Source: Ricinus communis (lineage: Eukaryota > Streptophyta > Magnoliopsida > Malpighiales > Euphorbiaceae). From it: a DNA stretch of 64,000 nt. The stretch covers positions 3,492,201-3,556,200 of the forward strand of contig NC_063261.1 of the NCBI RefSeq assembly GCF_019578655.1. The letters run 5' to 3'. Of the stretch, positions 1 to 11,609 are shown one piece after another; within the stretch, counting starts at the first letter, position 1, and every line of letters begins with the position of its first letter. The notes under the pieces are model-generated. The model saw only the letters and a list, made by a program, of their open reading frames with translations. It ran no database searches and had not been told where the DNA came from. Position numbers and translations under genes: made by a program.

Positions 1-1257
1 GGAGAAATCCACGGACGATCTCGGCCATCGATTTTCAAACGGAATCTGATCGCCCCAAAACTAGTGCTATCGGAAAACTTGAGCTTTGGGAAGTCCGGAT
101 ATGCCCTATGATTGGCCAAAACTCGCCGAGACGGCCGAGAAAAGCCTAAAATCCCGACTGCCCCTACACTATTTACCTCATCGGATTTTCTTCCTCCGGC
201 CACCATTTCTATCACCGCTGCTCCCAAAAGGAAGCCCACACTTAGGCGAGTTGATCGCCACCAAAATCACCTACCACCATTGCCGGGAACGCCTTGAATG
301 GCGTCGAAGGGGTGCTGCCGTTTCTACGCGATTCGCCGTTCCTCGCCACTTGCAGCTGTTGCTGCCACTGCCGCTGCACTCGCCTGCTAGCTCCGATGCA
401 CCTCTGACACCCTCCTCCTCTACCTGCCATGGACGAGAACCCCCAAGCTCTCCTCCTCTCCTTCTTCTTCTTCTTTCCCTATCTCTTTTTCTCCTTTCTT
501 TCTTTTCGTATCGCTGAATGATCCCTCAATTTTGCTCGATAACCATTTAGTCCCTCATTCTTTTTAATTACTAACAATTTTCCCTGCAAAATTTCTGTTT
601 AACCCTCCAACTTTCCTTCAGCATTTCAATTAAGCTCCTAACTACTTAATTTGGGTCAAATTATAATTATTAAAAAAATAGAGAGTTACTTAATTACCCT
701 TACTTTTAATTGTAAAATTACTAAAATGCCCTTACCGACATGTTTAATTACAAAAATACCAACCATGAAAATTCTCATTTAAACCTCATATTAAAGAATT
801 TATACTTTTACCTTATTTCATAATCAATTATCAAATTAATCCTAACACTGATTAAGTTAAATAATCAATTGGTTGACTATTTTTTCAATTTAGTCCAAAA
901 CCATTTACTAATTAAAATTTGTCATTCCCCAATAAACTCTTTTATAAAAATATTATCTACTATTTCTTTTATAACTTTCAAATATAATATTTAATTCATA
1001 TGCTCATATTGAGAAAAATTTGAGTATGACCTATATATATATAAGTCCCCTAAGAAATTGACTTAGTTAATAATTTTTTTTGAAAATCAAACTAATTAGG
1101 TATAGAAAATAAGTCCTTTTATTTTTTTTTTCTAGCATTGAAAGTCTATTTTAAATCATCCCAATTCAAACAAAACTAAATTAAATTAAATAAAAACTCG
1201 TTATTAGTTATTACTAATATTATTATTTTTATTAAAAAGAAAATTTTGAGTATTACA
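1..1257 (-). repeat. E1 3' LTR (incomplete at the window edge)
   Basis: The sequence aligns along its whole length with about 4560-5808, the matching part of the other E1 LTR, and ends at TATTACA (1251-1257). The left part of this LTR lies outside the window. Open frames such as 86-517 sit in this low-complexity, proline- and leucine-coding LTR sequence and are not genes. A solo LTR of the same family lies at 44144-46317. Confidence 0.85.
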
Positions 1258-1275
1258 TTCTCGCCCCCTTAAGAA
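1258..1275 (-). other. E1 polypurine tract
   Basis: On the minus strand a purine-rich run (CTTAAGGGGGCGAGAA) ends directly at the LTR start TGTAATAC. This is the plus-strand priming site expected just before a 3' LTR. A similar run, with AAGGAGGGGAGAG, precedes the LTR of element E5 at 38238-38252. Confidence 0.75.
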
Positions 1276-1686
1276 AATTCGTCCTCGAATTTTTAAAAGA
1301 AAAAGGCTCACACTAAGATTGAAACTAGTGAGAGTAAGAACCTCTCATCTCTAGCTCGGCTTCTCGGGTACTTTCTTCGATAGAACAATTTAGCCATAAG
1401 ACCTTGACCATCGGTATAACGCTAGAGCAAAGCCGGTGAAGTTGAGAATTCATGATCATGACTGGTTGTTCTCGTAAGTCAAGTCTTTACTTACTTCGAC
1501 ATACCGAGGTTGCAACACGAGCGAAGGATCGAAAATATACTACCTCTACACGGATATACGAGATACCGGATGGACACGTGAGAAATTTGGCGGCAAGTGC
1601 AACTTGCATGCAACCTTACTAATCCTGCCGATAATTCCAAGGGTCCTACACAATAGGGGCTAACTTGCCTTTGTTACCAAATCACA

Positions 1687-1938
1687 TCACTTATTGCATA
1701 TGAGACGCCTTAGGAATACGTACTCTCTAATACTGATCTCCATGCGCTCCCGCTTCGGGTCCATATAATTCCTCTGCCTACTGAAAGCTGTCTTCAGACG
1801 CTCGGGAATAATATGAATCTTTTCTGAGGTGATTTGAACTAACTCTGGTTCTGCCAACTTCCGTTCGCCATCTTCTTTCCTAATGACCTGTCCCTTACAC
1901 GTACTGGATATCCTTAACATCCACATGATATCATCCAT
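1687..1938 (-). pseudogene. E1 pol remnant: C-terminal part of integrase
   Basis: The 83-residue open stretch contains ERLKTAFSRQRNYMDPKRER followed by a degenerate VFL. This matches the linker after the integrase core in Ty3/gypsy polyproteins, usually ERLK-A-SRQKSYAD-RR followed by GD-VFLKVSP. It is the only recognisable coding piece in E1. The core with its catalytic D,D,E residues is absent, and so are reverse transcriptase and gag. Sequence between here and 1275, where a chromodomain would be expected, has no readable frame. It is a fossil fragment. Confidence 0.7.
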
Positions 1939-2924
1939 CTAGTTGTAATAACGGATACAAGACCATTTGGGTATTGAAATCATGCCCTCTTGAAACAGAA
2001 TTCCTCATCGACTAGAATTTAAAAAGTCTCCTTTGTTCCTCTATAGTTCAAAATGGAGCATGCTGCGCTACATATCCATTTTCATAGCAACTAAGCTTGT
2101 CATCCAGAGAGCCCCAAGCTAACACAACTTACTTTGAAAGATTTACTTATTTATTTACTTATAATCATTATTAATAATTTTTTTTTATCTTGAAAAACAA
2201 CTTTATAAAATTGTAGAATCTCTAATCATTTTCTTTTTCAAAAAATTCTACAATATCGCACACCAGGGTGATAATACCCCTTATCACCAATAGGTTGCAA
2301 TGCATTGATGTATGATGCATGCCTTGAAAATGAGTTATGGAAATGTGCATGCCTAATAATGAAATGCCATGATGAGTTTCTTGGAGGACTAGGCACAATA
2401 TTGTACTTTAAAACACTTTTGTTCTACTTAGCAAAATAAGCAGTGTTCGCTTAAGCTTCTCTAGATTTCGATCGCCCGAAAGATACACCAACCACCATTC
2501 TTATGCTTCTTACAACCACAAAACTCAACCTTAACCTCTACTGGACATTCTAAGTACTGAGGTCAGCTTTACCCATTAAGACGATACCTGATGCGATGAC
2601 GAGGCAATTCATAGCACGACTGTAACTACACTCTGCACCAATCCTAAGCTATGGTGCCCACTATCGAAACAACAATCGAAGTATCTAAGGCCAGTCTGCA
2701 CTAACCACTTGTAGAAACGACAATGAGTCTACCGCGCATTTGATCTTGTTATCACTACAGCGCTTATTCTTAATACAGAATCAAAAATAAGCTCACAAGA
2801 AAGAAAAGTGATAAACTCTCTAACAGTGAATGCTGAAACTGGAGTCAATGGAAATAAACAAAGACAGACTTGATCCTAGCTCCACAGTACCAAGAATCCT
2901 AACCTAGGATGAAGGAAAACTAAA
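1939..2924 (-). other. E1 internal sequence without readable genes
   Basis: This should be the 5' untranslated and gag part of E1, because it lies between the integrase remnant and the PBS. No frame longer than about 40 codons shows recognisable gag motifs, and it carries AT-rich insertions such as 2150-2215. I see nothing else in it. Confidence 0.5.
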
Positions 2925-2941
2925 CCTAGACTTTGATACCA
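2925..2941 (-). other. E1 primer-binding site, initiator-Met tRNA type
   Basis: On the minus strand the sequence TGGTATCAAAGTCTAGG lies 4 bases inside the end of the 5' LTR. The plant initiator-Met PBS is TGGTATCAGAGC, so the match is good with small changes. It fixes both the orientation and the inner border of the LTR at 2946. Confidence 0.75.
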
Positions 2942-2945
2942 ACTT

Positions 2946-5808
2946 TGTCACGACTCGATCTGTGGGCCTGTGACTGGCGCTAGGGAATGGGTAGGCATAA
3001 GGCCATCGAAACAAGTAGCAAGCTAACCATTCATCAACTCAATTAGGGTATAATCCAGATTCTATCCATTAGCACTATTCCATAATTAACCTTTAACCAC
3101 CAGATACTACATATTGAATTCGGTCTGTTAGGATAATTAGGCAAAACCTAAATTAACATGCCATTATAAAATGATAAGTTCTGAAACTTTCTACTGCGGA
3201 GAATCTAGAATTTAAAAGTCAACATACCAATAAAATCAGTTATATTAACCTGAAGATGAAGGAGTCGGGCTGCTAGAGGAAAAAAACTGCAGGAAACTAA
3301 CAAATACCTAAAAACAGTCAAATTAAGAATGTCAGTCTCAAGAGTGAGTTAAAATAATATATCCAAAAACCAATATAACCACTTCAGTAAAACATTCATT
3401 TAATTAAAATAAAATACTAACTCATGCAAAAACACGTGTCATGCCATGCTTCTATAAAATAATTTTTACATACTATGGGACGAGTACCTCAATAGAATTC
3501 TAGCTCCTAACACTAACAGTCTTAGCCTTTCGGCTCTCTTACTCTAACAAGACTAGCACCCAGAGAGCGAAGCTCGACCAGGTTCCTTATATCCAGTCTG
3601 GTCACTTAATTTCCAACAAAGGCGGCACCTAGAGAGCAACGCTCGACCAGGGACCTTTACTCCGACAAACACACTCTACACAGCCCGGATAGTTGAACTC
3701 GACCAGGACAAGTCCCAAATTTACCTTTTTCTACCTGTCTCATATTCATACCGGTGTGCATGCAGTCCTGATGCAACCATCAGGTGGCATGTTCTATTGT
3801 CGTCTCATCCCTATCAAGATGCAAACATAGTGTCAATGATGTAGAAAATGATATATATACATATATATATATATATGAATAGTAATTAAATAAATAATTT
3901 AAATCTTAAATCATTTAATCATAACTGCTATGTAAGATTTAGGCATGACACATGTACAACATATATATGACTTTAACTCATAGTTTTGATGATGTCCTTC
4001 CTCTGCTCCTAAGCTTTAGGTGGAGCGAGTTGAAATGATGGATTATCTAATCACGGGAACAATTAAATCAATAAAAGTAAAACATTTAACAAATAACCCT
4101 AGGCCTAGACTCCTAAAACTGACTGTCTAAGAATTTCGACTCGTATAAATTCTACCAAAAATGCGGCAGAACCTCCCTTAAATACGAATGTTTACCCCCC
4201 GTATAATGGGTCCAGGACCTGCCAGAAACACTTCTAATATTCAATAATTTATTAACGGGAGTCAGACCACCAAAACTACATCATTTTCTCTGACTCCGCA
4301 ACCCACTACGGATCACAATTATTGGCAGTCGGTCCGATAAAATATTTATTTTGACAATCAATCCTTACATAATTTTTCTAGTATTCAACATAATAATTAA
4401 TCAAATAATTTTTTTTAATTAACAATCTCTAAAAATCAACGGCTATAGAATTACCGAGATGCTTGATTAATCGGTCGACTCGCCTCCAATCGCTGGAGTT
4501 CGATCGATGATCTAAGCAGGCCTATGGACTCGAGACAATATGCAGCTGATTCCAGCACCCAATCCTCCGATCCAGCGAAATCCACGGACGATCTCGGCCG
4601 TCGTTTTTCAAACGGAGTCCGATCACTGCAAAACTAGTGCCATTGGAAAGCTTGAGCTGAAAGGAGTCCGGATATGCCCTTTGATCAGCCAAAAATCACC
4701 GGAGACGGCCGAAAAAAGCATAAAATCCTGACTGCCCCGAAACTATTTACCTCATCGGATTTTCTTCATCCGGCCACCATTTGTGTCGTCGCTGCTTCCA
4801 AAAGGAAGCCCACACTCACGCGAGTTATCGCTACTGAAATCACCTACCGCCGTCGCCAGGAATGCCTTGAATGGCGTCGAAGAGTTGATGCCGTTCGCTG
4901 CTCTGTTCCCATCGCCGCAGCCGCCACTTGGCCGCACTCTAACGCCTTCCTCCTCTATCCGCCATGGACGGCAGCCCCCAAGCTCTCCTCCTCTCCCTCT
5001 TCTTCTTCTTTCCTGATTTCTCTTTCTCTTTTCTTTCTTTTCTTATTGCTAAATGGTCCCTCAATTTCAATAACTATTTTGTCCCTCATTCTTTTTAATT
5101 ACTAACAATTTCTCATACAAAATTTCGTTTTAACCCTCCAACTTTCCTTCATCATTTCAATTAAACCCCCTAACTACTTAATTTAGGCCAAATTACAATT
5201 ATTAAAAAAATAAAGAGTTACTTAATTACCCTTGCTTTTAATGGTGAAATTACTAAAATACCCTTACTGACATGTTTAATTATAAAAATACCAACCATGA
5301 AAATTCTCATTTAAACCCCATATTAAAGAATTTATACTTTTAGTGCTTATTTCATAATTAATTATCAAATTAATCCTAACACTTGATTAACTTAAATAAT
5401 CAATTGGTTGACTATCTTTTCAATTTAGTCCAAAACCATTTACTAATTAAAATTTGTCATTCCCCAATAAATTTTTTTATAAAAATATTATCTACTATTT
5501 CTTTTGTAACTTTTAAATATAATATTTAATTCATATGCTCATATTGAGAAAAATTTGAATGTGACCTATATATATGAAAACATAATTTATCCTCTAAGAA
5601 ATTCACTTAATTAATATTTTTTTTGAAAATCAAACTAATTAGATATAGAAAATAAATCCTTTTATTTCATTTTCTAGCTTTGAAATTCTATTTTAAATCA
5701 TCTCAATTCAATTACTTAAAATAAAACTAAATTAAATTAAATAAAAACTCATTATTAGTTATTACTAATATTATTGTTATTATTAAAAAGAAAATTTCGG
5801 GTATTACA
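2946..5808 (-). repeat. E1 5' LTR, complete (2863 bp)
   Basis: Bounded by TGTCACGA at 2946 and TATTACA at 5808, so with inverted TG...CA ends. The terminal 1.25 kb matches 1-1257 closely. The start also matches the solo LTR at 44144, including a shared run of TAGGGAATGGGTAGGC. The unit holds several near-repeats of a CAGAGAGC-GCTCGACCAGG motif at about 3560-3710, also present in the copy at 44144-46317. Confidence 0.85.
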
Positions 5809-8030
5809 AATGGCATTCAAACATACAAGGTAATATGCATTCGAGCCCAAGGAGAGTGACCGGAACCTCTCATCGATTCAATATAGCTTATCTATAGACT
5901 GTCACGGCACTTGCACAAGAGAAGCGAATATGAATAAGATGTCAAAACATGATAAAAGGAAACTCACCAAGTAAGGAATGGGGCATATGTGAGTGGTTCA
6001 TACAGGACTGTAGGAGGGCATGAATTCTGGGTTGATTGGTGCCATCACTAAGATGATGCGCCTACTACGAGGCATGGAGACGATAGTTGAAGGTAGGGTA
6101 ACAAAGTCATTGATATCCATGCCCTCCGGATGGACATAGAGCCGAGGATGAGCCGTCGCTCGGGCCTCGGGTCCTCTTCTGACCTCCCTTCATCGATCTT
6201 GGTCCATCGGCTGCGTCGGCCTTCTACCTCCTTCAGTAAAGTTTGAGGAGCACTTTTGAATGCCTTGTACTCAACAGCTAATTACAGACTAGAGGATAAA
6301 TAATCGATTCAAAGCTCTGAATTGGCTCATAAGAGAATGCTACCACGTGAGCCGCTTTTAGCTCCTCCTCTATCAGCTGCCCTAGCACCATCGCTGGTCT
6401 TGGGAGAGGTAGAGCATATGGGACAGGATGCGCAGCTGGTCTAACCCTCCATTCCCTAATCTGGTCACCAAAGTACCAACGGCGATACATGAAGCTCTCT
6501 ATCAAGATCGACACTCATCGAACACCTCCACAACTCCTATGGTAGTGAACCATGAGGCCAACTGCCCCAAAGCATCACATTAACGTGCTATAATGACCTA
6601 GGTACGAACTTTGAAACCTCCTACTCACTTGCTTTGAGCGAACTCACGCTTTCCAAAAATTATTTACAATAAATCATTTTTCTAAAAAGCTTTCCTCTAA
6701 AGTAAGGGGCAAACTGTTATTAGAGAAATTTGGAAACTAATCATATAAAGCCCGATTATGAGAAGTTTTAGTTTGCTACGAATCGAAAAATGGAAAAGAA
6801 CCATGTCCCTAAAAACATAAGGAGATTTTCCCAAACCAAAAAAGGAAAAAAATTAATAGAATATATTGGTCTCGAGCTTAACTTCTCATGTGTCCAGGTT
6901 GACCCCATGCATATTCAATCCGAACTTGCACAAATGGACTTAGACACCACACGGTTTACAGCCTCGTAAGTGTCCTAGGTGAGATAGCATGTCTTCAGGT
7001 TAAGCCTGTGCAACTTCATTGACCACTCATGCGAAGAAAGATGTTGACCTAGGGGAGTGGCCTCTACACCTATGCCCATGCTAGTTCACTCTGAGCTCGA
7101 GCGTGTCAAAGCTAAGCTCGTGCGAAGACCCTTTTGATCTCGTGCAAGCTCAGTCTGGAGAGATGATAGGTCAGAGGTGACATGTCGATCGTTGATTAGG
7201 TGGGATTTTTCCCTCTAATAGGGTAGAGACACATGTCCAGCCTCTATAAAAATTAACTCCCCTACTAAGTTAAAGGTTGGCAACTTGTTTGGTGGGTGGA
7301 GAAATTAAATATTGCGAGCTTAAGAAAAGAGAGGAACTTTTGAGAAAAGACAATAGAGAAACTTGAAGGGGCAATTAATCTAGTTGTTTTGAAGAAAAAT
7401 CACAATTCTTTCCATTTTCCTATTCATAAAAATCTTTGATCCATCCTTGATTTCAAATCACCAAGGTAGCCGCTTGAGGGCCCAAATATACTCTTAATTT
7501 TGCTTTATTGCATGTTTCCTATTTTTTTTATCGTATACCCCATGATTTAATTTCTGTCTATTCCCTACTAATTTCTTGTTTTTGTTTTATTTATTGTGGC
7601 ATTAGTTTTTTTACATTTTTTTAAGTGTTTTCAATGTTCCAAATATCTCTTGGCTTGGTTAAACTTGTGTGAGTTGACCTTGTGCCTGTGCGAGGTCATC
7701 CCTTTCCCTGCTAAATTCTGTCATTTTAAGAATTATGTTTTGTGTTGTACATTAACGTAGTGTCAATTAAAACCACTAGGACCTAAGCCACTAAGCTCCT
7801 ATGAGGTTAGCCTCAACGTGTGCGAGGCTAGGGAGCCCGAGGTCTCCTCCCGACGTCGTTTTGCTCAAAGTGTTGAGTTTGGAGAGTTCCAAGACTTGAG
7901 CCCCTAAGGCCGCGTGAGGTCACCCTCATTGGGTCTAGGTGCCAGATGAACCCAAAGAGTGATGTTTCGAGCAAAATGGAACCATATACCGTCTATATCT
8001 TACGTTGGAGCTAAGTTCGCGAGAAGTTAC
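5809..8030. other. Unclassified repeat DNA with LTR-like features
   Basis: No confident gene. A 78-codon open stretch on the minus strand (6278-6514) has no motif I recognise. A TATA-like site (CTATAAAAAT, 7244-7253) is followed by pyrimidine- and T-rich sequence, as in an LTR U3/R border. Short variants of TGAGGTCANCCTC recur near 7693, 7803 and 7911, and again at about 17302 beyond element E2. This implies that 6.6-8.0 kb and 17.2-17.5 kb were once one continuous unit split by E2. Confidence 0.4.
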
Positions 8031-8345
8031 TGATAAGCATCATAATACACATATTTTCATGCCCGATTGTTTACATTTTTTATCCATGATTATCCCGTTT
8101 TATGCTAGAATCACCTGTCTTTTGTTTCCTTTCTCATTTCAGGTCATTTTCGAAGGACATCATCAGTAATCGAGGGACATACATGTGATTACGGACTAAA
8201 ATCCATCAGTTTGGGCGAGGAGTAGCACCCAGAGGGTTGAGCACGGCCTGGACTCCGGCCGTGCTGAATTACCAAGAGTCTATCCCCAATTGTGCCATTT
8301 CGGCCGACTTAGCCACCACTCGATGAATCGTGACCGGATAATACC
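8031..8345 (+). repeat. E2 5' LTR, truncated and fused to protease
   Basis: Matches the first 300 bases or so of the 3' LTR at 15859. It then runs straight into protease-coding sequence (GATAAATTTATCTTTCC, from about 8346). The remaining kilobase of LTR, the PBS, gag and the protease active site have been lost in one deletion. It contains the inverted repeat AGCACGGCC...GGCCGTGCT at 8240-8265. Confidence 0.8.
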
Positions 8346-8560
8346 GATAAATTTATCTTTCCTGTGGATTTTATGGTAATGGATATGGAGGGTGAGAGCA
8401 CCGTGCCTCTTATCCTGGTAGGCCTTTCCTAGCTACATCGAGTACGTTATCGATGTAAGCGATGGAAAGCTTAAGCTTAGAGTTGATGATGAGACCATTA
8501 CCTTTGACCTAGCCACTTCCGTGGGGCGATCCGGACTATGATAATACTGTATATTCTATT
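8346..8560 (+). pseudogene. E2 protease C-terminal remnant
   Basis: Reads DKFIFPVDFMVMDMEGES then VPLIL, the conserved strand after the flap of Athila-type aspartic proteases, followed after a frameshift near 8430 by RPFLAT. The usual family motif is PVDF-V-DME...PIILGRPFLAT. The catalytic D-S/L-G triad upstream is absent, removed by the LTR fusion. The remnant continues through at least one more frameshift near 8530 into the open stretch that starts at 8564. Confidence 0.75.
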
Positions 8561-8563
8561 GAT

Positions 8564-9751
8564 GTGATTGATGATGTGGTTGAGTCCCATTTGCAAGAAA
8601 TTTTATGTTCTGACCCTTTGCAAGTAGCAATAGCTGAGGATGAGGAGGAGTTGTCCAACGAGCAAGTGTTGGAGCAACTCGCTGTTTTATTGGCTTTTGA
8701 GCCGAGCTTGTCAACTAATCCCTATCTTTTTCTTGACAGGTCTGGGGTGCAGAAAGTAAAGACTTCATTCGAGGACCCACCAGTCTTAGAACTGAAGGAG
8801 TTACCGAGCCACTTGGTTTATGCCTTCCTGGATGAAGAGGAGCGCTTACCAGTAATCATAGCAGCCGATCTAACTTCTGAAGAAAAAGCCATGCTGTTGG
8901 AAGTTCTAAGGAAGTACAAGAAGGCCTTTGCTTTCAATATAGCAGATATCCCGGGCATAAATCCAAGTTTCTACTCTCATAAGATTTCATTGGAGGATAG
9001 TTTCAGGCCGGTTGTTCAGCCTCAAAGACGACTCAATCTGAATATGAAAGAAGTGGTAAAGAAGGAGGTAATTAAACTTCTTAGTGCAAGTTTAATATAT
9101 CCCATTTCTGACAGTTCGTGGGTTAGTCCTGTGCGGGTTGTACCCAAGAAGGGAGGCATCACAGTGGTAAGGAATGAGAAGGATGAGCTGATCCCGACTC
9201 GGACGGTAACAGGCTTCCGAGTTTGCATTGATTACCGTAGGCTTAATGATGCAACTCGGAAGGACCATTTCCCTCTTCTTTTTATTGATCAGGTGATTGA
9301 ACGTTTAGCAGGTCACATGTTTTATTATTTTCTTAATGGCTTTTCAGGTTACTTTCAGATTCCTATTGCACTTGAGGACCAAGAGAAGACTACCTTCACC
9401 TGCCCTTATGGGACGTTTGCTTATAGACGGATGCCATTCAGACTGTGCAATGCACCGGCTACATTTCAGCGGTGCATGATGGCTATTTTTGAGGACATGA
9501 TTGAGGAGTCTATAGAGGTATTTATGGATGACTTCTGTGTTTTTGGTAATTCTTTCTCTCTTTGTTTGGCAAACCTTGAGCGCATGTTAGCTAGGTGTAT
9601 TGAGGCTAACTTGGTACTAAACTGGGAAAAATGCCATTTCATGGTGAGAGAGGGGATTGTTTTGGGGCATAAGATCTCTGCATTTGGGATGGAGGTGGAT
9701 AGAGCTAAGGTAGAAGTAATATCTAAGCTACCTCCTCCTAGTTCACATTAG
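8564..9751 (+). pseudogene. E2 reverse transcriptase
   Basis: This 395-codon open stretch has no ATG at its start (the first codon is GTG), so it is part of a polyprotein and not a gene with its own start. It begins with the acidic protease-RT linker (LSNEQVLEQL), then PPVLELKELPSHL. RT blocks follow in order: VSPVRVVPKKGG, FRVCIDYRRLN, FPLLFIDQVIERL, YFQIPIALEDQEKTTFTCPYG, and the catalytic block at about residues 318-325 reading VFMDDFCVFG. That gives F-M-D-D where the consensus is Y-x-D-D, common in this lineage. GIVLGHKIS closes the palm/thumb region. A short deletion at 9745-9755 breaks the frame just after PPPSS. Confidence 0.9.
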
Positions 9752-10409
9752 GAGTTTTCCGGGCCATGTAGGGTTTTATAGGAGATTTATTAGAGATTTC
9801 TCTAAGATTGCTAGGCCTCTCACTCAATTGTTAGTTAAAGATGTACCTTTTATTTTTGATGATGCATGCTTGGCAGCTTTTGAGTTACTTAAGAAACTTC
9901 TAACTACATTGATCATGGTTTCTCCCGATTCGGGCCTTTTGAACCGATGTGCGATGCTAGTGATTATGTAGTTGGAGCTGCTTGGATGAGGATTGAAAAG
10001 AAGTTCCAACCCATTTACTACGCTAGCAAGACTTTGACAAGAGCCCAGGAACACTACACCACCACAGAGAAGGAGTTATTGGCTGTTGTTTACGCCTTCG
10101 ACAAGTTTAGATCATACCTCGTTCTCTCCAAAACTATTGTCTTCACGGACCACTCGGCGTTGAGGTACTTATTCCCGAAAATGATGCGAAATCGAGATTG
10201 ATTCGGTGGATTCTTTTGTTACAGGAATTTGATGTTGAGATCAAGGATAAGAAGAGCGGAGAATCCGGCGTGGACCATTTATCGAGATTGGAAAATCCTC
10301 ACTTGGATGCACTTGATGAGACGGCCATAGACGATCGATTTCCGGAAGAACATTTATATGTCACTCGGTATACACTGATACTCCACGGTTTTCGGATTAC
10401 GCTAACTAT
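9752..10409 (+). pseudogene. E2 RNase H, frameshifted
   Basis: Continues the polyprotein in other frames: FYRRFIRDFSKIARPLTQLL directly after the break, then MCDASDYVVGA (first catalytic Asp region), FQPIYYASKTL, EKELLAVVYAFDKF (catalytic Glu), TDHSALRYLF (catalytic Asp) and DHLSRLENP at the end. Frameshifts lie near 9955 and 10175-10200. The motif order and spacing are those of the RNase H of Ty3/gypsy elements. Confidence 0.85.
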
Positions 10410-11609
10410 TTGGTTGCTAGGGTTCTACCAAAGGGTATGACTTATCAGCAAAAGAAGAAATTCTTCGCTGATTTGAAATACTATATTTGGGAAGATCCCT
10501 TTTTGTTTAAAGTATGTGCAGATCAGGTGATTCACCATTGTGTATATGGCGAGGAGACTCTCCAAATATTGAAGCACTGCCATGAGCGACCCACTGGAGG
10601 TCATCAAGCAGCAAACCATACAGCGAGGAAGGTGCTAGAGGTAGGATTCTATTGGCCTATGCTCTTCCAAGATGCACGGAAATTTGTTCAGGTTTGTGAC
10701 CCTTGCCAGCGCGCAGGTAATATCTCTTCTCGTGATGAGATGCCCCAAACTAGTGTGCAAGTTGTTGAGATTTTTGATGTTTGGGGCATCGACTTCATGG
10801 GACCCTTTCCCTCTTCGTATGGTAATAAGTACATTCTGGTCTGCAGGTTCCTTAAGCGATTATTTGCTAGGTTTGGCATACCTAGGGCACTTATTAGTGA
10901 TAGAGGAACACATTTCTGCAACGCCCAATTAGAGAAAGTACTTAAGCGGTACAGAGTTACTCATCGATTCTCTACTCCCTATCACCCCCAGACTAGTGGG
11001 CAGGTTGAGGTAACTAATAGGGGTATTAAACATATTTTAGAGACAACCATTAATACCAGTAGGAAGGACTGGACTCTTAAGTTAGATGATGCATTATGGG
11101 CGTTTAGGACTGCTTTTAGGACATCTATAGGTTTTACGCCCTATCGCTTTGTTTATGGAAAGTCATGTCATTTGCCTGTTGAGTTAGAGCATAGGGCACT
11201 TTGGGCCCTTAGAACTTGTAACTTTGATATTGATTTTGCAGGTAAGGAGCGACAGTGGCAGCTGAGTGAGCTAGATGAGTGGTGCCAGCAGGAGTACGAA
11301 AACTCCTCAATTTACAAAGCAAGGACTAAGAAATGGCATGATTAAAGGATTCGTGAGCCTAAGGAGTTTCAGGTTGGGGATCGAGTGTTGCTTTACAACT
11401 CTCGCCTTCGTCTGTTTCCCGAAAAGCTGCAGACTCGTTGGTCTGGACCATTTCAGATCGGACAAGTCTTTCCATCTGGAGTGGTAGAGTTGCATCATCC
11501 AGAGAAGGGAAACTTCAAAGTGAACAGCCATCGGCTAAAGCGATACCATTGTAACTCGTTGGATAGTGAGCAACGAGTTGACCTGGCTTTGTATGCACAG
11601 GAAGGGTGA
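10410..11609 (+). pseudogene. E2 integrase with GPF tail
   Basis: Residues just after 10440 give the pre-integrase segment, then an HHCC zinc-binding domain ending in CDPCQRAG. Core motifs are [11 protein letters not shown] (first Asp), [10 protein letters not shown] (second Asp) and [11 protein letters not shown] (Glu), so the D,D,E residues remain. About 25-30 residues between YILV and [10 protein letters not shown] are missing relative to the copy in E3, which has [20 protein letters not shown] there. A TAA stop at 11343-11345 interrupts the reading just before the C-terminal domain. That domain continues to 11609 with VLLYNSRLRLFP, RWSGPF and HRLKRYH, the GPY/F module. No chromodomain follows, as expected for Athila-type elements. 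Confidence 0.88.

Larger units (their letters stand above)
1..5808 (-). mobile_element. E1: Tekay/Del-type Ty3/gypsy element, decayed, cut by the window edge
   Basis: Two long, clearly related direct repeats (1-1257 and 2946-5808) flank 1.7 kb of internal sequence. Orientation is minus. Reading the minus strand, a primer-binding site follows the right-hand LTR, a purine tract precedes the left-hand LTR, and the only pol remnant is on the minus strand. The LTR starts TGTAATAC and ends CGTGACA in that direction. Long LTRs and an initiator-Met PBS are typical of the Tekay/Del chromoviruses. Nearly all gag and pol has gone, so this is either a deletion derivative or a large-LTR non-autonomous form. 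The left target-site copy is outside the window, so the insertion site cannot be checked. Confidence 0.85.

Noticed and set aside
86..517. 143-codon open frame rich in Pro, Leu and Ser near the window start
   Set aside because: It lies wholly in the E1 LTR; a related but differently broken frame is at 4674-5105 in the other LTR. No domain, and the composition follows the C/T-rich LTR.
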